From positions 1-64,000 of the forward strand of contig NZ_SCOT01000014.1 of the NCBI RefSeq assembly GCF_005502465.1: a stretch of 64,000 nucleotides of DNA, given 5' to 3'. The notes under the pieces were generated by a model, which was not told the DNA's origin, did no database searches, and saw nothing but the letters and a program-made list of their open reading frames with translations. Source of the DNA: Sphingopyxis sp. L1A2A (lineage in GTDB: Bacteria > Pseudomonadota > Alphaproteobacteria > Sphingomonadales > Sphingomonadaceae). Positions within the stretch are counted from its first letter, which is position 1, and each line of letters opens with the position of its first letter. The position numbers were made by a program, and so were the translations under genes. Positions 8,128 to 17,577 of this stretch are shown piece by piece.

Positions 8128-9123
8128 TCAGAGTGTTACGACCAGTTTGCCGACCGCGCTGCGATCGCCCAGCTTGGCAATCGCCTTGCCGCCATCGGCG
8201 AGCGCGTAGGTGCCGGTGACGCGCGGCTTGATCTTGCCCTGTTCCCACAGCTGGAACAGGCGCGCGACATGCGCCCGGTTTCGCTCCGGCTCGCGCGCGA
8301 CAAAGGCGCCCCAGAACACACCCGCGACGTCGCAGCTTTTGAGCAAGGTCAGGTTGAGTGGCAGGCGCGGGATGCCCGCGGGGAAGCCGACGACAAGATA
8401 GCGGCCTTCCCATGCGATCGAACGCAACGCGGGCTCGGCATAATCGCCGCCGACCGCGTCATAGACGACATTGGCGCCGCCCGGTCCGACCGCTTCCTTA
8501 AAGGTGTTCGCGAGCGCCTTGGACTGATCCTTGTCGAACGGCTGGCGGCCATAGATCACGACCTCATCGGCGCCCGCCTGCCGCGCGATGTCAGCCTTTT
8601 CTTCGCTTGAGACGCCCGCGACAACGCGCGCGCCGAACGCCTTGCCGAGTTCGACCGCGGCGATGCCGACGCCGCCCGAGGCGCCGAGCACGAGCAAAGT
8701 CTCGCCTTCCTGGATATGGCCGCGATCGACGAGCGCGTGGATACTGGTGCCGTAGGTCATCAGCAGTGACGCGCCCTCGGCGAAGTCATGGCCTTCGGGC
8801 AGGTGATAGACATTGTGGACCGACACCGCGACGGCTTCGGACATGCCGCCATTGCCGCAGCCCGCGATGACGCGGTCGCCGAGCTTGAATTCGGTGACGC
8901 CTTCGCCGACTTCGGCGATCAGCCCCGCGACTTCGCCGCCGGGGGCAAAGGGGCGCGCGGGCTTGAACTGATATTTATCCTCGATGATCAACGTGTCGGG
9001 GAAATTGACCGCGCACGCCTTGACGTCGATCACGACCTGTCCGACGCTGGCGGTCGGCCGCGGCAGTTCGCCCAGGGTCAGCGTTTCGGGGCCGCCGGTG
9101 GCGGTCGACAAGAGAGCCTTCAT
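8128..9123 (-). CDS. NADPH:quinone oxidoreductase (zinc-free MDR family)
   Basis: The 331-aa protein is a medium-chain dehydrogenase/reductase of the quinone oxidoreductase type. It has the N-terminal GroES-like fold (VKACAVNFPDTLIIEDKYQ, RPFAPGGEVAGLIAEVG) and the Rossmann motif LVLGASGGVGIAAVELGK near residue 145. The catalytic-zinc Cys/His set of alcohol dehydrogenases is missing, which fits a zinc-independent NADPH-dependent reductase of quinones or enones. Two ATGs are adjacent (9126, 9123); the second has better spacing to AAGGAG. It lies 10 nt after leuD and probably shares its transcript. Confidence 0.87.
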   Translation of the reverse strand: MKALLSTATGGPETLTLGELPRPTASVGQVVIDVKACAVNFPDTLIIEDKYQFKPARPFAPGGEVAGLIAEVGEGVTEFKLGDRVIAGCGNGGMSEAVAVSVHNVYHLPEGHDFAEGASLLMTYGTSIHALVDRGHIQEGETLLVLGASGGVGIAAVELGKAFGARVVAGVSSEEKADIARQAGADEVVIYGRQPFDKDQSKALANTFKEAVGPGGANVVYDAVGGDYAEPALRSIAWEGRYLVVGFPAGIPRLPLNLTLLKSCDVAGVFWGAFVAREPERNRAHVARLFQLWEQGKIKPRVTGTYALADGGKAIAKLGDRSAVGKLVVTL

Positions 9124-9133
9124 CATCTTCTCC

Positions 9134-9727
9134 TTATGCCAGCGTTGGCGTCAGCCACGGCTGTGTTTTGGCTATTTTCTGTTCGTGCGCGGCGATTGCC
9201 GCTTCGCTCTTTTCGGTCAGTGAGATCTCGTCGAGGCCTTGCAACAGGCACATCTTGCGGAACGGGTCGATGTCGAAGGTGAAGCGGTCCTGAAACGGCG
9301 TCGTCACCGTCTGAGTGTCGAGGTCGACGTGGATCGGATCGGTCGCCGCAACCGCCATCAGCCGGTCGATCGCCGCCTGCGGCAACACGACTGGCAGGAT
9401 CCCGTTCTTCACCGCATTGCCCGAAAAAATGTCCGAGTAGGACGGCGCGATGACGACGCGGATGCCCAGGTCGCCGAGCGCCCAGGCGGCATGCTCGCGG
9501 CTCGACCCGCAGCCAAAATTGTCGCCCGCGATCAGAATCGGCGCGCGCTGAAATTCGGGGCGGTCGAACAGATTGTCGGGGTCGGCGCGTAACGTCTCGA
9601 ACGCGCCTTGGCCCAATCCCTCGCGGCTGATCGTCTTCAGCCATTTGGCCGGGATGATGACGTCGGTATCGACATTCTTCAGCCCGAACGGGATGGCGCG
9701 GCCTTCGACCTTTTCAATCGGCGTCAT
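9134..9727 (-). CDS. leuD: 3-isopropylmalate dehydratase small subunit
   Basis: LeuD (197 aa) forms the swivelling domain that completes the LeuC active site and isomerises 2- to 3-isopropylmalate in leucine synthesis. The signature [17 protein letters not shown] (about residues 69-85) and [14 protein letters not shown] at the N-terminus are clear. Length is normal. Its start is one base after the stop of the metallo-hydrolase gene, which separates it from leuC. The quinone oxidoreductase gene follows at once. Confidence 0.96.
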   Translation of the reverse strand: MTPIEKVEGRAIPFGLKNVDTDVIIPAKWLKTISREGLGQGAFETLRADPDNLFDRPEFQRAPILIAGDNFGCGSSREHAAWALGDLGIRVVIAPSYSDIFSGNAVKNGILPVVLPQAAIDRLMAVAATDPIHVDLDTQTVTTPFQDRFTFDIDPFRKMCLLQGLDEISLTEKSEAAIAAHEQKIAKTQPWLTPTLA

Positions 9728-9728
9728 G

Positions 9729-10577
9729 CTATTCGGCAGCCTTCGGAAAAGCGGGGAGTTTCGTGACGTCGCGGGGTTCGTGCTGAATGATCACCGTTGC
9801 CTTCAGATTTTTCGCCAGCGCCTTGAAGCGGTCGAACGAGGCCAAGGTGTCGGCGCGGTTGGTGTTGAAGGTCGGCACCCCCGCGCTGTCGTAATTTTCC
9901 TGAAAATGCGCCTGATCGCCGCTGAGCAGCACCGGACCCATTCCCGCCAGCCGTACGAGCAGCGTGTGGTGGCCCGGGGTGTGCCCCGGCATGTCGAGCA
10001 TAACGACGCTGCCGTCGCCGAAAATATCCTTGTCGCGCGCGACCGGCTCGACGCTGCCGCCGCCGCCGATCCAGTGCGCGAAGGGTTTCGGATCGACAAA
10101 TGCGGGGCGCTCGCTTTGCGTCAGCATATCCCAGTCGCCATTGCCGACATAGAGTTTCGCGGCGGGGAAATCGGGCAGCTGGCCGACATGGTCGGAATGA
10201 AAATGGCTGACCCCGACCATATCGATGTCGTCGGGCTTGATGCCAAGGTCGGCGAGCTGTTCGACCAGGCTGCGGCGCACCGTGGCCGACATGTCGCCGG
10301 TGGTCGTGAACGCCGCGCCCTTGAGCGCGGTCGGCAAGCCCAGATCCCACAGCATCAGCTGGTCGCCGTGGCGGATCAGGTAACAACCGACGGTCAGGTC
10401 GCGGCTTTGCCCGGGATAAGCCTGGGTGTCCGAAAAGGCGTTGAGCCGGTTGACGCGCACCGTGCCGCAATCAAGCCGGGTCAGGCTGACCTTCGCCGCC
10501 GCGGGCTTGTCCTGCGCCAGCGCGGGGGCGGCGAGGGCCAGTGCTGCTGCGGCCGATGCGATAGCTTTCCAGATCAT
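9729..10577 (-). CDS. Secreted MBL-fold hydrolase, AHL-lactonase-like
   Basis: The 282-aa protein starts with a clear signal peptide ([17 protein letters not shown], cleavage near residue 21). A metallo-beta-lactamase fold follows with the zinc motif HFHSDHVGQ (around 131-139), a second ligand at GHTPGHH and a third at SGDQAHF. The overall pattern resembles the AttM/AiiA-type N-acyl-homoserine lactonase branch, and the substrate could be another lactone or ester. It sits between leuC (25 nt) and leuD (1 nt) in the same direction, so it is co-transcribed with leucine synthesis genes although a periplasmic hydrolase has no obvious role there. Confidence 0.85.
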   Translation of the reverse strand: MIWKAIASAAAALALAAPALAQDKPAAAKVSLTRLDCGTVRVNRLNAFSDTQAYPGQSRDLTVGCYLIRHGDQLMLWDLGLPTALKGAAFTTTGDMSATVRRSLVEQLADLGIKPDDIDMVGVSHFHSDHVGQLPDFPAAKLYVGNGDWDMLTQSERPAFVDPKPFAHWIGGGGSVEPVARDKDIFGDGSVVMLDMPGHTPGHHTLLVRLAGMGPVLLSGDQAHFQENYDSAGVPTFNTNRADTLASFDRFKALAKNLKATVIIQHEPRDVTKLPAFPKAAE

Positions 10578-10602
10578 GCTCTTGGCTCCCTCTGTTGCGC
10601 GC

Positions 10603-12033
10603 TCAATCCATCAGCTCCCGCACGTCGGTGAGCCGTCCGGTCACCGCCGCCGCCGCCGCCATCGCGGGCGACACGAGATGCGTGCGGCTGCCCGGGCCTT
10701 GGCGGCCGACGAAATTGCGGTTGCTGGTGCTGGCGCAGCGTTCGCCTGCGGGCACCTTGTCGGGGTTCATGCCGAGGCACGCCGAACAGCCGGGCTCGCG
10801 CCACTCGAGGCCCGCGTCGGTGAAGATGCGGTCGAGCCCCTCGGCTTCGGCCTGCGCCTTCACCAGCCCCGATCCGGGGACGACGATCGCCCATTTGACA
10901 CCCGCGGCCTTATGCCGCCCCTTCAGCACCGCGGCGGCGGCGCGCAGATCTTCGATCCGGCTGTTGGTGCAGCTGCCGATGAAGATATTCTCGATGGCGA
11001 CGTCCTGCATCCGGGTGCCGGGTTCGAGGCCCATATAGGCGAGCGATTTTGCCGCCGCCGCCTGTTTTGACGAGTCGGCGAAGCTGTCCGGGGCAGGGAC
11101 CAGCCCGGTGATCGGCACGACATCTTCGGGGCTGGTGCCCCAGGTGACGCTGGGCGCGATGTCGGCGGCGTCGATCACGACAATCTTGTCATAGGTCGCG
11201 CCCGGATCGGTGGCGAGACTGGTCCAATAAGCGACCGCGGCGTCCCAGTCGGCGCCCTTCGGCGCATATGGGCGGCCTTTGAGATACGCGAAGGTCGTCG
11301 CGTCGGGGGCGATCAGCCCGGCGCGCGCGCCGCCCTCGATCGCCATGTTGCTGACCGTCAGGCGGCCCTCGACGCTGAGCGCGCGGATCGTGCTGCCGGT
11401 ATATTCGATGACATGGCCGGTGCCGCCCGCGGCGCCGATGGTGCCGGTGATGTGGAGGATGACGTCCTTGGCGGTGACGCCGCGGCCGACCTCGCCCTCG
11501 ACGCGCACTTCCATCGTTTTCGCGGGCTGGAGCAGCAACGTTTGCGTCGCCAGCACATGCTCGACCTCGCTGGTGCCGATGCCGAAGGCGAGCGCGCCGA
11601 TACCGCCGTGGCACGCGGTGTGGCTGTCGCCGCAGACGATCGTCGTGCCGGGCAGCGAAAAGCCCTGCTCGGGGCCCACGACATGGACGATGCCCTGCTC
11701 GGCGGCGACCGCGTCGATGTAGCGGATACCGAAATCAGGGGCGTTTTGCGCCAGCGCCGCGAGCTGCGCCGCGCTTTCCAGATCGGCAATCGGCAGCCGG
11801 TTGCCCGCCGCGTCCTGGCGCGCCGTGGTCGGCAGATTATGGTCGGGCACCGCCAGCGTCAGGTCGGGGCGACGTACCGTCCGCCCGCTCGCGCGCAGCC
11901 CGGCGAACGCCTGCGGGCTGGTGACTTCGTGGACGAGGTGGCGGTCGATGAAGATCAGGCAGGTGCCGTCGGGGCGCTGTTCGACAACATGCGCGTCCCA
12001 GATTTTTTCATACAGGGTGCGGGGGCGAGTCAT
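10603..12033 (-). CDS. leuC: 3-isopropylmalate dehydratase large subunit
   Basis: LeuC (476 aa, standard length) is the [4Fe-4S] aconitase-fold subunit of isopropylmalate isomerase. Cluster ligands are in [13 protein letters not shown] (around residue 348) and [11 protein letters not shown] (around 410). The N-terminal [12 protein letters not shown] and the [21 protein letters not shown] segment are diagnostic. The start at 12033 begins [10 protein letters not shown]. It is the first gene of a minus-strand run, leuC - MBL hydrolase - leuD - quinone oxidoreductase, and is divergent from the phospholipase D-like gene. Confidence 0.97.
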   Translation of the reverse strand: MTRPRTLYEKIWDAHVVEQRPDGTCLIFIDRHLVHEVTSPQAFAGLRASGRTVRRPDLTLAVPDHNLPTTARQDAAGNRLPIADLESAAQLAALAQNAPDFGIRYIDAVAAEQGIVHVVGPEQGFSLPGTTIVCGDSHTACHGGIGALAFGIGTSEVEHVLATQTLLLQPAKTMEVRVEGEVGRGVTAKDVILHITGTIGAAGGTGHVIEYTGSTIRALSVEGRLTVSNMAIEGGARAGLIAPDATTFAYLKGRPYAPKGADWDAAVAYWTSLATDPGATYDKIVVIDAADIAPSVTWGTSPEDVVPITGLVPAPDSFADSSKQAAAAKSLAYMGLEPGTRMQDVAIENIFIGSCTNSRIEDLRAAAAVLKGRHKAAGVKWAIVVPGSGLVKAQAEAEGLDRIFTDAGLEWREPGCSACLGMNPDKVPAGERCASTSNRNFVGRQGPGSRTHLVSPAMAAAAAVTGRLTDVRELMD

Positions 12034-12168
12034 GCCGCTGCCTTAGATCAGCCGCACAACATTGCAAGCCGGTGGCGATAGGAAACGCAATTTTCGGTCG
12101 CGTTGGCGGCAAAGATGCTTAGCATGGCGCAGCCCTTCTGGAGTCGCGCTCAGGAACAGGAGAGGCCC

Positions 12169-13842
12169 ATGGTATCGATTCCCGCCTATCGCCCCGTCAT
12201 CCGCACGACGCGCGGGCCGTATCGCGCCGCGGCGCTGGTCGGCACCCATAGCATTTCGCTCGGCTGGGACGTCGATCCCGCGCAAAGCGCGGGCCTGCAC
12301 GGCTTTGCGGTGCGCAAGAGCGAGGTCGACCTGGCCAGCGGCGAGGTCATCGCGGTGAACTGGCTGCGCGGCGAGAAACGCTTCAAGGGCGATCCGGTCG
12401 ATGGCTATGACGTGTCGTCGCGCGAGGCGCCGTTCCAGCGCTTTCGCTGGAGCGATTACACGCTGAAAAGCAGCCTCGGCTATGTCTTCGACATTTTTCC
12501 GGTGCGCGGGACGCCGCCCGATGGCCTGACCATCGGCGAGCCGCCCTTAACGCTGAAGCTGCGGCCGTCGCCCGAAATGGCGAGCGGAGTGGGCGCCTAT
12601 GTCAATCGCGGCGTCACCTCCGCCTTTGCCTATCTCGACCGCTTCAAGGGCGCGCATCCGCGCGACGTTCCCGATGGCGCGGCGTGGCGCTGGCTGTCGC
12701 GCGGGTTGAAAGAGGCGTTGATCGGTTTCATCGAAGGCGCGGGCGGCGGGCACGGCCTGCGCGTCGGCATCTACGAGTTTTTCGACGACGAGGTCGCGGC
12801 GGCGCTGGCGGCGGCCAAGGCGCGCGGGGTCGATGTACGGATCGTCTATCACGCCAAGCCCGGCGACCATGCGACGCACAAGAGCGAAGCGGTGCTCGCC
12901 GCGCACGGCCTGACCGCCATCGCGACGCCGCGTGCCGCGATCCAGAAGATCAGCCACAACAAGTTCATCGTCCATCTGGCGGGCGGCGTGCCGGTGCGGA
13001 CCTTTACCGGCACCGCCAATTTTTCGGAGAACGCCTTTTATTACCAGACCAACGCCGCGGTGATCCTGGACGATCCGGTCGTCGCGGCGGCCTATCATGA
13101 TTATTGGCTGATCCTGGCCGACGACCCGGTGCGCGGGCCGTCAAAGAGTGATCCGGCCGAGGTGCGCAACCGCGTCGGGGCGCTGCAAGCGCGGCTCGCC
13201 GCGGCGGGCGGCGGGCCGTTTAGGGCGCAATATTTCTCGCCGGTGCGCACGCTCGACATCATCGACAAGGCGGTCGAACTGGTCGGCGCGGCGAAAAGCT
13301 GTGTCCTGACCAGCGCACCGTTCGCGCTCGACCCCGCGATCGTCGCCGCGATCGCGGCGCAGCCACAGGGGCTGCTCCACTATGGCCTCGGGAACACGAC
13401 GGTGCGCAAGAAGGTCGAGGCGCTGACCACGAACAACACGCGCTATTTCGTCCCCTCGCGGCTCGAAACCTATATGGGGCGGCAATGGGATGCCAAGGCG
13501 TTCGGCAACCACAAGATCCACAGCAAGCTGATGATCATCGACCCGTTCGGGGCGCGGCCGCAGATGCTGTTCGGGTCGGCCAATTTCAGCGACGAAAGCT
13601 GTCAGGGCAATGACGAAAACGCATTTCTGAGCGAAGATCCGCGGCTGATCGCGGTCATGGCGACCGAATTTCTGCGGATGTTCGACCATTATAAGTCGCG
13701 CGCCTTCATCAACCAGATCCGCGGGCAGGGGCTGACCGACGATGATTATCTGAGCGAGGATGGCGGCTGGATGAAGACCAGTTTTTCGCCGACCGCGCGC
13801 AGCCACAAGTTCCGCGACCGGCTGGTGTTTGTCGGTGACTAG
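12169..13842 (+). CDS. Phospholipase D-like domain protein
   Basis: This 557-aa protein has two PLD-like halves. The second contains an intact HxK(x)4D motif, HSKLMIID, followed by FGSANFSDES (around residues 451-475). The first has HNKFIVHL near 263 and the matching TGTANFSENA, but the Asp of the motif is replaced. PLD-fold enzymes cleave or transfer phosphodiester bonds through the two His residues. There is no signal peptide or membrane segment. The start at 12169 has GGAGAGG upstream; an in-frame TTG at 12103 is less likely. It is divergent from leuC. Lipase, nuclease and transphosphatidylase roles all remain possible. Confidence 0.85.
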   Translation: MVSIPAYRPVIRTTRGPYRAAALVGTHSISLGWDVDPAQSAGLHGFAVRKSEVDLASGEVIAVNWLRGEKRFKGDPVDGYDVSSREAPFQRFRWSDYTLKSSLGYVFDIFPVRGTPPDGLTIGEPPLTLKLRPSPEMASGVGAYVNRGVTSAFAYLDRFKGAHPRDVPDGAAWRWLSRGLKEALIGFIEGAGGGHGLRVGIYEFFDDEVAAALAAAKARGVDVRIVYHAKPGDHATHKSEAVLAAHGLTAIATPRAAIQKISHNKFIVHLAGGVPVRTFTGTANFSENAFYYQTNAAVILDDPVVAAAYHDYWLILADDPVRGPSKSDPAEVRNRVGALQARLAAAGGGPFRAQYFSPVRTLDIIDKAVELVGAAKSCVLTSAPFALDPAIVAAIAAQPQGLLHYGLGNTTVRKKVEALTTNNTRYFVPSRLETYMGRQWDAKAFGNHKIHSKLMIIDPFGARPQMLFGSANFSDESCQGNDENAFLSEDPRLIAVMATEFLRMFDHYKSRAFINQIRGQGLTDDDYLSEDGGWMKTSFSPTARSHKFRDRLVFVGD

Positions 13843-13887
13843 ATCCCAGCCCTAGCGCGGCCGGCGCGGCGGGGGTATGATCGCGCC

Positions 13888-14406
13888 ATGTCGCTGCCCG
13901 CCATCATTGCGCTGATCGTCGCCACCGTCGTTGCGATGGAATTTGTCGCGTGGGGCAGCCACAAATATATCATGCACGGCTTTGGCTGGGCGTGGCACCG
14001 CGACCATCATGAACCGCATGACAAGATGCTGGAAAAGAACGACCTGTTCGGACTGTTCGGTGCGGCGCTGAGCATATCGATGTTCGCGGTGGGCAGCCCG
14101 ATGATCATGGGATCGTCGGCGTGGGCGCCGGGGACGTGGATCGGGCTGGGCGTGCTGTTTTACGGCATCATCTATACCGTGGTCCACGACGGGCTGGTCC
14201 ACCAGCGTTATTTCCGCTGGGTGCCGCGGCGCGGCTATGCCAAGCGGCTGGTGCAGGCGCACAAGCTGCACCATGCGACGATCGGCAAGGAGGGCGGGGT
14301 CAGCTTTGGCTTCGTCTTTGCGCGCGATCCGGCGAAGCTGAAGGCCGAGCTGAAGGCGCAGCGTGAGGCCGGGGTTGCGGTGGTGCGCGAGGCGTTGGTC
14401 GATTGA
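13888..14406 (+). CDS. crtZ: Beta-carotene hydroxylase (CrtZ-like)
   Basis: The 172-aa membrane protein carries the di-iron His cluster of the fatty-acid hydroxylase/CrtZ family: HKYIMH (about 28-33), HRDHHEPH (40-47), HDGLVHQ (about 101) and HKLHH (about 128). CrtZ adds 3-hydroxyl groups to beta-ionone rings to make zeaxanthin. Yellow sphingomonads make such xanthophylls. Length and motif spacing fit CrtZ closely. No other carotenoid gene is nearby, and the gene appears to be its own unit. Confidence 0.92.
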   Translation: MSLPAIIALIVATVVAMEFVAWGSHKYIMHGFGWAWHRDHHEPHDKMLEKNDLFGLFGAALSISMFAVGSPMIMGSSAWAPGTWIGLGVLFYGIIYTVVHDGLVHQRYFRWVPRRGYAKRLVQAHKLHHATIGKEGGVSFGFVFARDPAKLKAELKAQREAGVAVVREALVD

Positions 14407-14410
14407 TTGC

Positions 14411-14508
14411 CGTCATTGCGAGGAGCCGAAGGCGACGCGGCAATCTCCAGCCGCCGGCCTCACGCGGCGCCGATAGCTGGAGATTGCTTCGCTTCGCTCG
14501 CAATGACG
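14411..14508. repeat. Long inverted repeat, intergenic
   Basis: Outer arms CGTCATTGCGAG (14411-14422) and CTCGCAATGACG (14497-14508) enclose inner arms CAATCTCCAG (14441-14450) and CTGGAGATTG (14477-14486). The element fills the gap between two convergent genes and could fold into a long stem. It has the look of a dispersed palindromic repeat, and I see only this copy here. Confidence 0.75.
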
Positions 14509-14520
14509 GGGCGAGGAATG

Positions 14521-15201
14521 CTACCCCGTCCGATAATCCGCCGTGATCGCCCCGCACGCGCGCAATTCTTCCTCATGCCCGACCTCGCGCCAGCTTTCGG
14601 CGAGCGCCTGACGTTCCCACTCCACCATCGCGGGATACGCCAGGATGTGATCGACCCACACCTGTCCGACGCCGACGTCGAGACCATAGGTACGGATGCG
14701 GAAGGCGACGGGGGCGAAAAAGGCGTCGACCGCGGTGAAATCGCGGCCCGCGAGCCACGGGCCGCCAAAGCGCGCCAGCCCCTCCTCGAACAGTTCGCGG
14801 ACGCGCGCGACATTGGCCTGGAGCGCGGCGGACATCGGTTTTGGGGTCACGCGGACCCCGACGTTCATCGTGCAATCATTGCGGAGCGCCGCAAAGCCGC
14901 TGTGCATTTCGGCGGCGGCGCATTGCGCCCAGGCGCGCGCGTCGGGATCGGCCGGCCACACGCCGTCGTGCCGGTCGGCGAGATAGAGGGTGATGCCGAG
15001 CGAATCATGGATGGTGCGCCCTTCGTGGAGCAGTGCCGGCACCTGTCCGGTCGGTGAGAAGCTACGGAAATCATCGTAATTGGCGGGCTTGGTAAAGGGT
15101 TCGATGCGGTCGCGAAACGATATACCGAGCGCGCTCATCAGCACCCAGGGGCGGAGCGACCAGCTCGAATAATTGCGGTTGGCGGTGATCAGCTCGTACA
15201 T
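14521..15201 (-). CDS. Glutathione S-transferase family protein
   Basis: The 226-aa protein has an N-terminal thioredoxin-like GST domain with SSWSLRPWVLM (residues 12-22; Ser is the likely glutathione-activating residue) and the GSH-binding segment TGQVPALLHEGRTIHDSLGI (cis-Pro and Asp-Ser). A helical C-terminal domain contains LAGRDFTAVDAFFAPVAFR. This is the zeta/maleylacetoacetate-isomerase-like type found widely in proteobacteria. Its start overlaps the end of the upstream epimerase gene by 13 nt, so the two are coupled. The substrate is unknown. Confidence 0.88.
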   Translation of the reverse strand: MYELITANRNYSSWSLRPWVLMSALGISFRDRIEPFTKPANYDDFRSFSPTGQVPALLHEGRTIHDSLGITLYLADRHDGVWPADPDARAWAQCAAAEMHSGFAALRNDCTMNVGVRVTPKPMSAALQANVARVRELFEEGLARFGGPWLAGRDFTAVDAFFAPVAFRIRTYGLDVGVGQVWVDHILAYPAMVEWERQALAESWREVGHEEELRACGAITADYRTG

Positions 15202-16166
15202 GCTGCGCGCTCCTGTGCGACGATGGGGGAGGTGTAGGCGGGGTCGTGCGCGAAGGGCAGCGCGGTGCCCTCGCGCAGCGCCGCGAGCACGCTGGCGAAG
15301 TCGCTGCGGGCGCGCCAGCCGAAGCGGCGTTCGGCGCGCGACGGGTCGTAAACGCGGTCGATCCGGTCGGGAAGCACCCAGCCTTCTGCCGCATAAAGTT
15401 CGGCGGCGTCGGGGTGGGCGCGCGCGATGACGGCGGGCGCGTCGCGGGCGAGTTCGGCGGCGTCTTCGCGCGCGAACGGCGGCGGCGCCGAGAGGATGAA
15501 GGTGTCGCAGCCGATCGCGGGCGCGGCCTCCAGCGCGGCGAGATGCGCCGCGGCGGCATCCTCGACCGTCAGGCGGCGGTTCAGCAGCTCGTTCGCCTTG
15601 AGGTTCGGGCCGCTCGGCACCGCATGGGTGTCGTCATCTTCGGGAAAGAAGCGCCCGGTGCGCAGGATCGCGACCGAAATGCCATGCTCGCGGTGGACGA
15701 GGCGGCACGCCTGTTCGGCGGCGAGCTTGGTGATGCCATAGATGTTGCGCGGTTCGAGCGGGCCGAAATCCTCGTCCATCCACCACGCGCCATGCGCGCC
15801 CGCGCCGTCGCGGACATCGGCGCGCACCATCAGCGAGGTGGTCGAGGTGAACAGGAAGCGGTCGTTGCCCGCCGCCACCGCGGCCTCGATCAGGTTCAGC
15901 GTCCCGCTGACATTGACGTCGATAAACGCCTGCCGCGGATAGCGGATGATGTCGGGTTTGTGCAGCGCGCCGCCGTGGATCACCGCCTCGATGCCATGCT
16001 CGCCCATGGTCCGGTCGACCAGCGCGCGGTCGGCGACGGTGCCGATGACCTGCGTATGCGTGCCGGGGACGACGTCGAAGCCGGTCACGTCATGGCCGTT
16101 TTGGCTCAGCAGCGGAGCCAGATAGCGCCCGAGCCAGCCCGACGATCCGGTCAGCAACACGCGCAT
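15189..16166 (-). CDS. NAD-dependent epimerase/dehydratase family protein
   Basis: This 325-aa extended SDR has the NAD motif TGSSGWLGRY (GxxGxxG, residues 6-15) and the catalytic pair in IYGITKLAAE (YxxxK, about 138). The region around VIHGGALHKPD is typical of nucleotide-sugar epimerases. Many proteins of this family act on UDP- or GDP-sugars, and the substrate here cannot be determined. The C-terminus resembles sugar epimerases in length. It is the first gene of a two-gene unit with the GST. Confidence 0.87.
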   Translation of the reverse strand: MRVLLTGSSGWLGRYLAPLLSQNGHDVTGFDVVPGTHTQVIGTVADRALVDRTMGEHGIEAVIHGGALHKPDIIRYPRQAFIDVNVSGTLNLIEAAVAAGNDRFLFTSTTSLMVRADVRDGAGAHGAWWMDEDFGPLEPRNIYGITKLAAEQACRLVHREHGISVAILRTGRFFPEDDDTHAVPSGPNLKANELLNRRLTVEDAAAAHLAALEAAPAIGCDTFILSAPPPFAREDAAELARDAPAVIARAHPDAAELYAAEGWVLPDRIDRVYDPSRAERRFGWRARSDFASVLAALREGTALPFAHDPAYTSPIVAQERAACTS

Positions 16167-16217
16167 CGATGATTCTCCTCCAGACCCCGAACGCGCGCCT
16201 GATACACAGGCCGTGGA

Positions 16218-17498
16218 TCAGGGCGCAAGCGGGTCGCGCGCGACCGGAGTGGCGTCCGTCCGGCCTCTGGCAGGCGGCAGCTCGCTGAGGTCGAGCCAGC
16301 CCGCGTCGCCGCGCTGGTGATAGCTGTCGATCACCGTGAACGGGATGCGAAAGGGAAATCCCCAGTCGCTGTTCCACATCGCGACGACGCCCGTCCGCGT
16401 CGCGGGTTCAAAAATCATCGTTGCGCGGTAGCCCGCAACCGCGCCCGAATGGCCCGCGAGCCGGTGACCGCCATAGGTAAAGCTCCGCCAGCCCAGGCCA
16501 TAGGCCGCATCGCCGGTCGCCTGCCGCAACGTGCCGCCATAGAGCCGCGCGGTGCCGACGCGCGGGCGGTGGGCCAGCTGCAACACCGGTTGCGGCAGCA
16601 CATCGGGGCGGTCGCCCATCATCGCCTGCATCCAGGTCGCGAAATCGACGATGTCGCTTTCGACCCCCGCGGCGGCGGGGACACGCCAATAGGCCTCCTT
16701 GACCGCGCGGACGTCGTGCCCGCGATGCGGCCGCGCCCAATCCTTGGCGCCGGTCAGCCGCGCCATCCCATAACCGGCGCTGACCATGCCGAGCGGGCGG
16801 AAAAACCGGTCCTCGACCGCGTTGGCGAACGGCTCGTTCGCCGCCCGGGCCAGGATCTCGCTCGCGGTATCAAAGGCGATATTCTGATAGGTGTGGCAGG
16901 TGCCGGGTTCGCATTGCAGCGGCGCCGCAGCCAGACTGGCGCGCAGCAGCGCCGGGCTCTGCCCCTCTTCCAGCTTTTCGTCATAGGCGTTTTTGGTCAG
17001 GCCGGTGCGCTGCGCCAGCACATCCTCCAGCGTCACCCGCGCCTCGGCGCCGCCGGGCAGACGCAGCGACGTGCGCCAGTCACCGACCGGACGGTCCAGA
17101 TCGATCGCGCCATCGCTGGCCAGCGCCGCCGCCAGCACCCCCGTCGCGGTTTTGGAAACCGAGGCCCAGCGAAACAGCGTCTGCGGGGTGACCGGCGCCC
17201 CGGTCGATTTGTCGGCGACGCCATAGGTGCGGACAAAGCGCAGTTCGCCATCCTCGACCACCGCCACCGCCAGCCCCGCCATTTCGGGCCGCTGCGCCAG
17301 GTCGGACAATTGCTGGTCGAGGGCGCGATAGTCGATCCGGCCGCGCCACTCGGCGGCGGTGTCGGGCAGATTCTCCGGCGGCTTGATCGGGATCGGAACG
17401 CTGGCCAGCGGCTGGCCCCCGCCAAAGGCGTGCAGACCAAACCAGCCGGAAAAGCCCAGCGCGGCTATCGCGATCAGAAGAAGAAAAAAACGCTGCAT
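16218..17498 (-). CDS. Serine hydrolase, class C beta-lactamase fold
   Basis: The 426-aa protein has an N-terminal signal or anchor (FFLLLIAIAALGFSGWFGL), followed by a beta-lactamase/D-Ala-D-Ala carboxypeptidase fold. The active-site motif S113-V-S-K116 is clear, and the second motif Y204-Q-N206 fits YxN. A C-terminal GHSGAVAGYR takes the place of the KTG-type motif, as in esterase/peptidase relatives (EstB, D-aminopeptidase). It probably acts in the periplasm on peptides or esters. True beta-lactamase activity is not implied. It stands alone on the minus strand. Confidence 0.87.
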   Translation of the reverse strand: MQRFFLLLIAIAALGFSGWFGLHAFGGGQPLASVPIPIKPPENLPDTAAEWRGRIDYRALDQQLSDLAQRPEMAGLAVAVVEDGELRFVRTYGVADKSTGAPVTPQTLFRWASVSKTATGVLAAALASDGAIDLDRPVGDWRTSLRLPGGAEARVTLEDVLAQRTGLTKNAYDEKLEEGQSPALLRASLAAAPLQCEPGTCHTYQNIAFDTASEILARAANEPFANAVEDRFFRPLGMVSAGYGMARLTGAKDWARPHRGHDVRAVKEAYWRVPAAAGVESDIVDFATWMQAMMGDRPDVLPQPVLQLAHRPRVGTARLYGGTLRQATGDAAYGLGWRSFTYGGHRLAGHSGAVAGYRATMIFEPATRTGVVAMWNSDWGFPFRIPFTVIDSYHQRGDAGWLDLSELPPARGRTDATPVARDPLAP

Positions 17499-17577
17499 CG
17501 ACCCGTGATTATATTGCGACCTTATCGTTGATCGCTGTCTTAGCCGCGACTGCCGCCGCCGTCACCCCCGGCGCGGT

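Noticed and set aside
9729-10577. Metallo-beta-lactamase resistance gene
   Set aside because: The HxHxDH fold is shared, but the sequence pattern and the lack of a B1/B3 active-site set fit the lactonase-like branch better.
16218-17498. AmpC beta-lactamase
   Set aside because: SxxK and YxN are present, but the KTG motif is replaced by a GHSG-type segment, as in esterases and peptidases of this fold.
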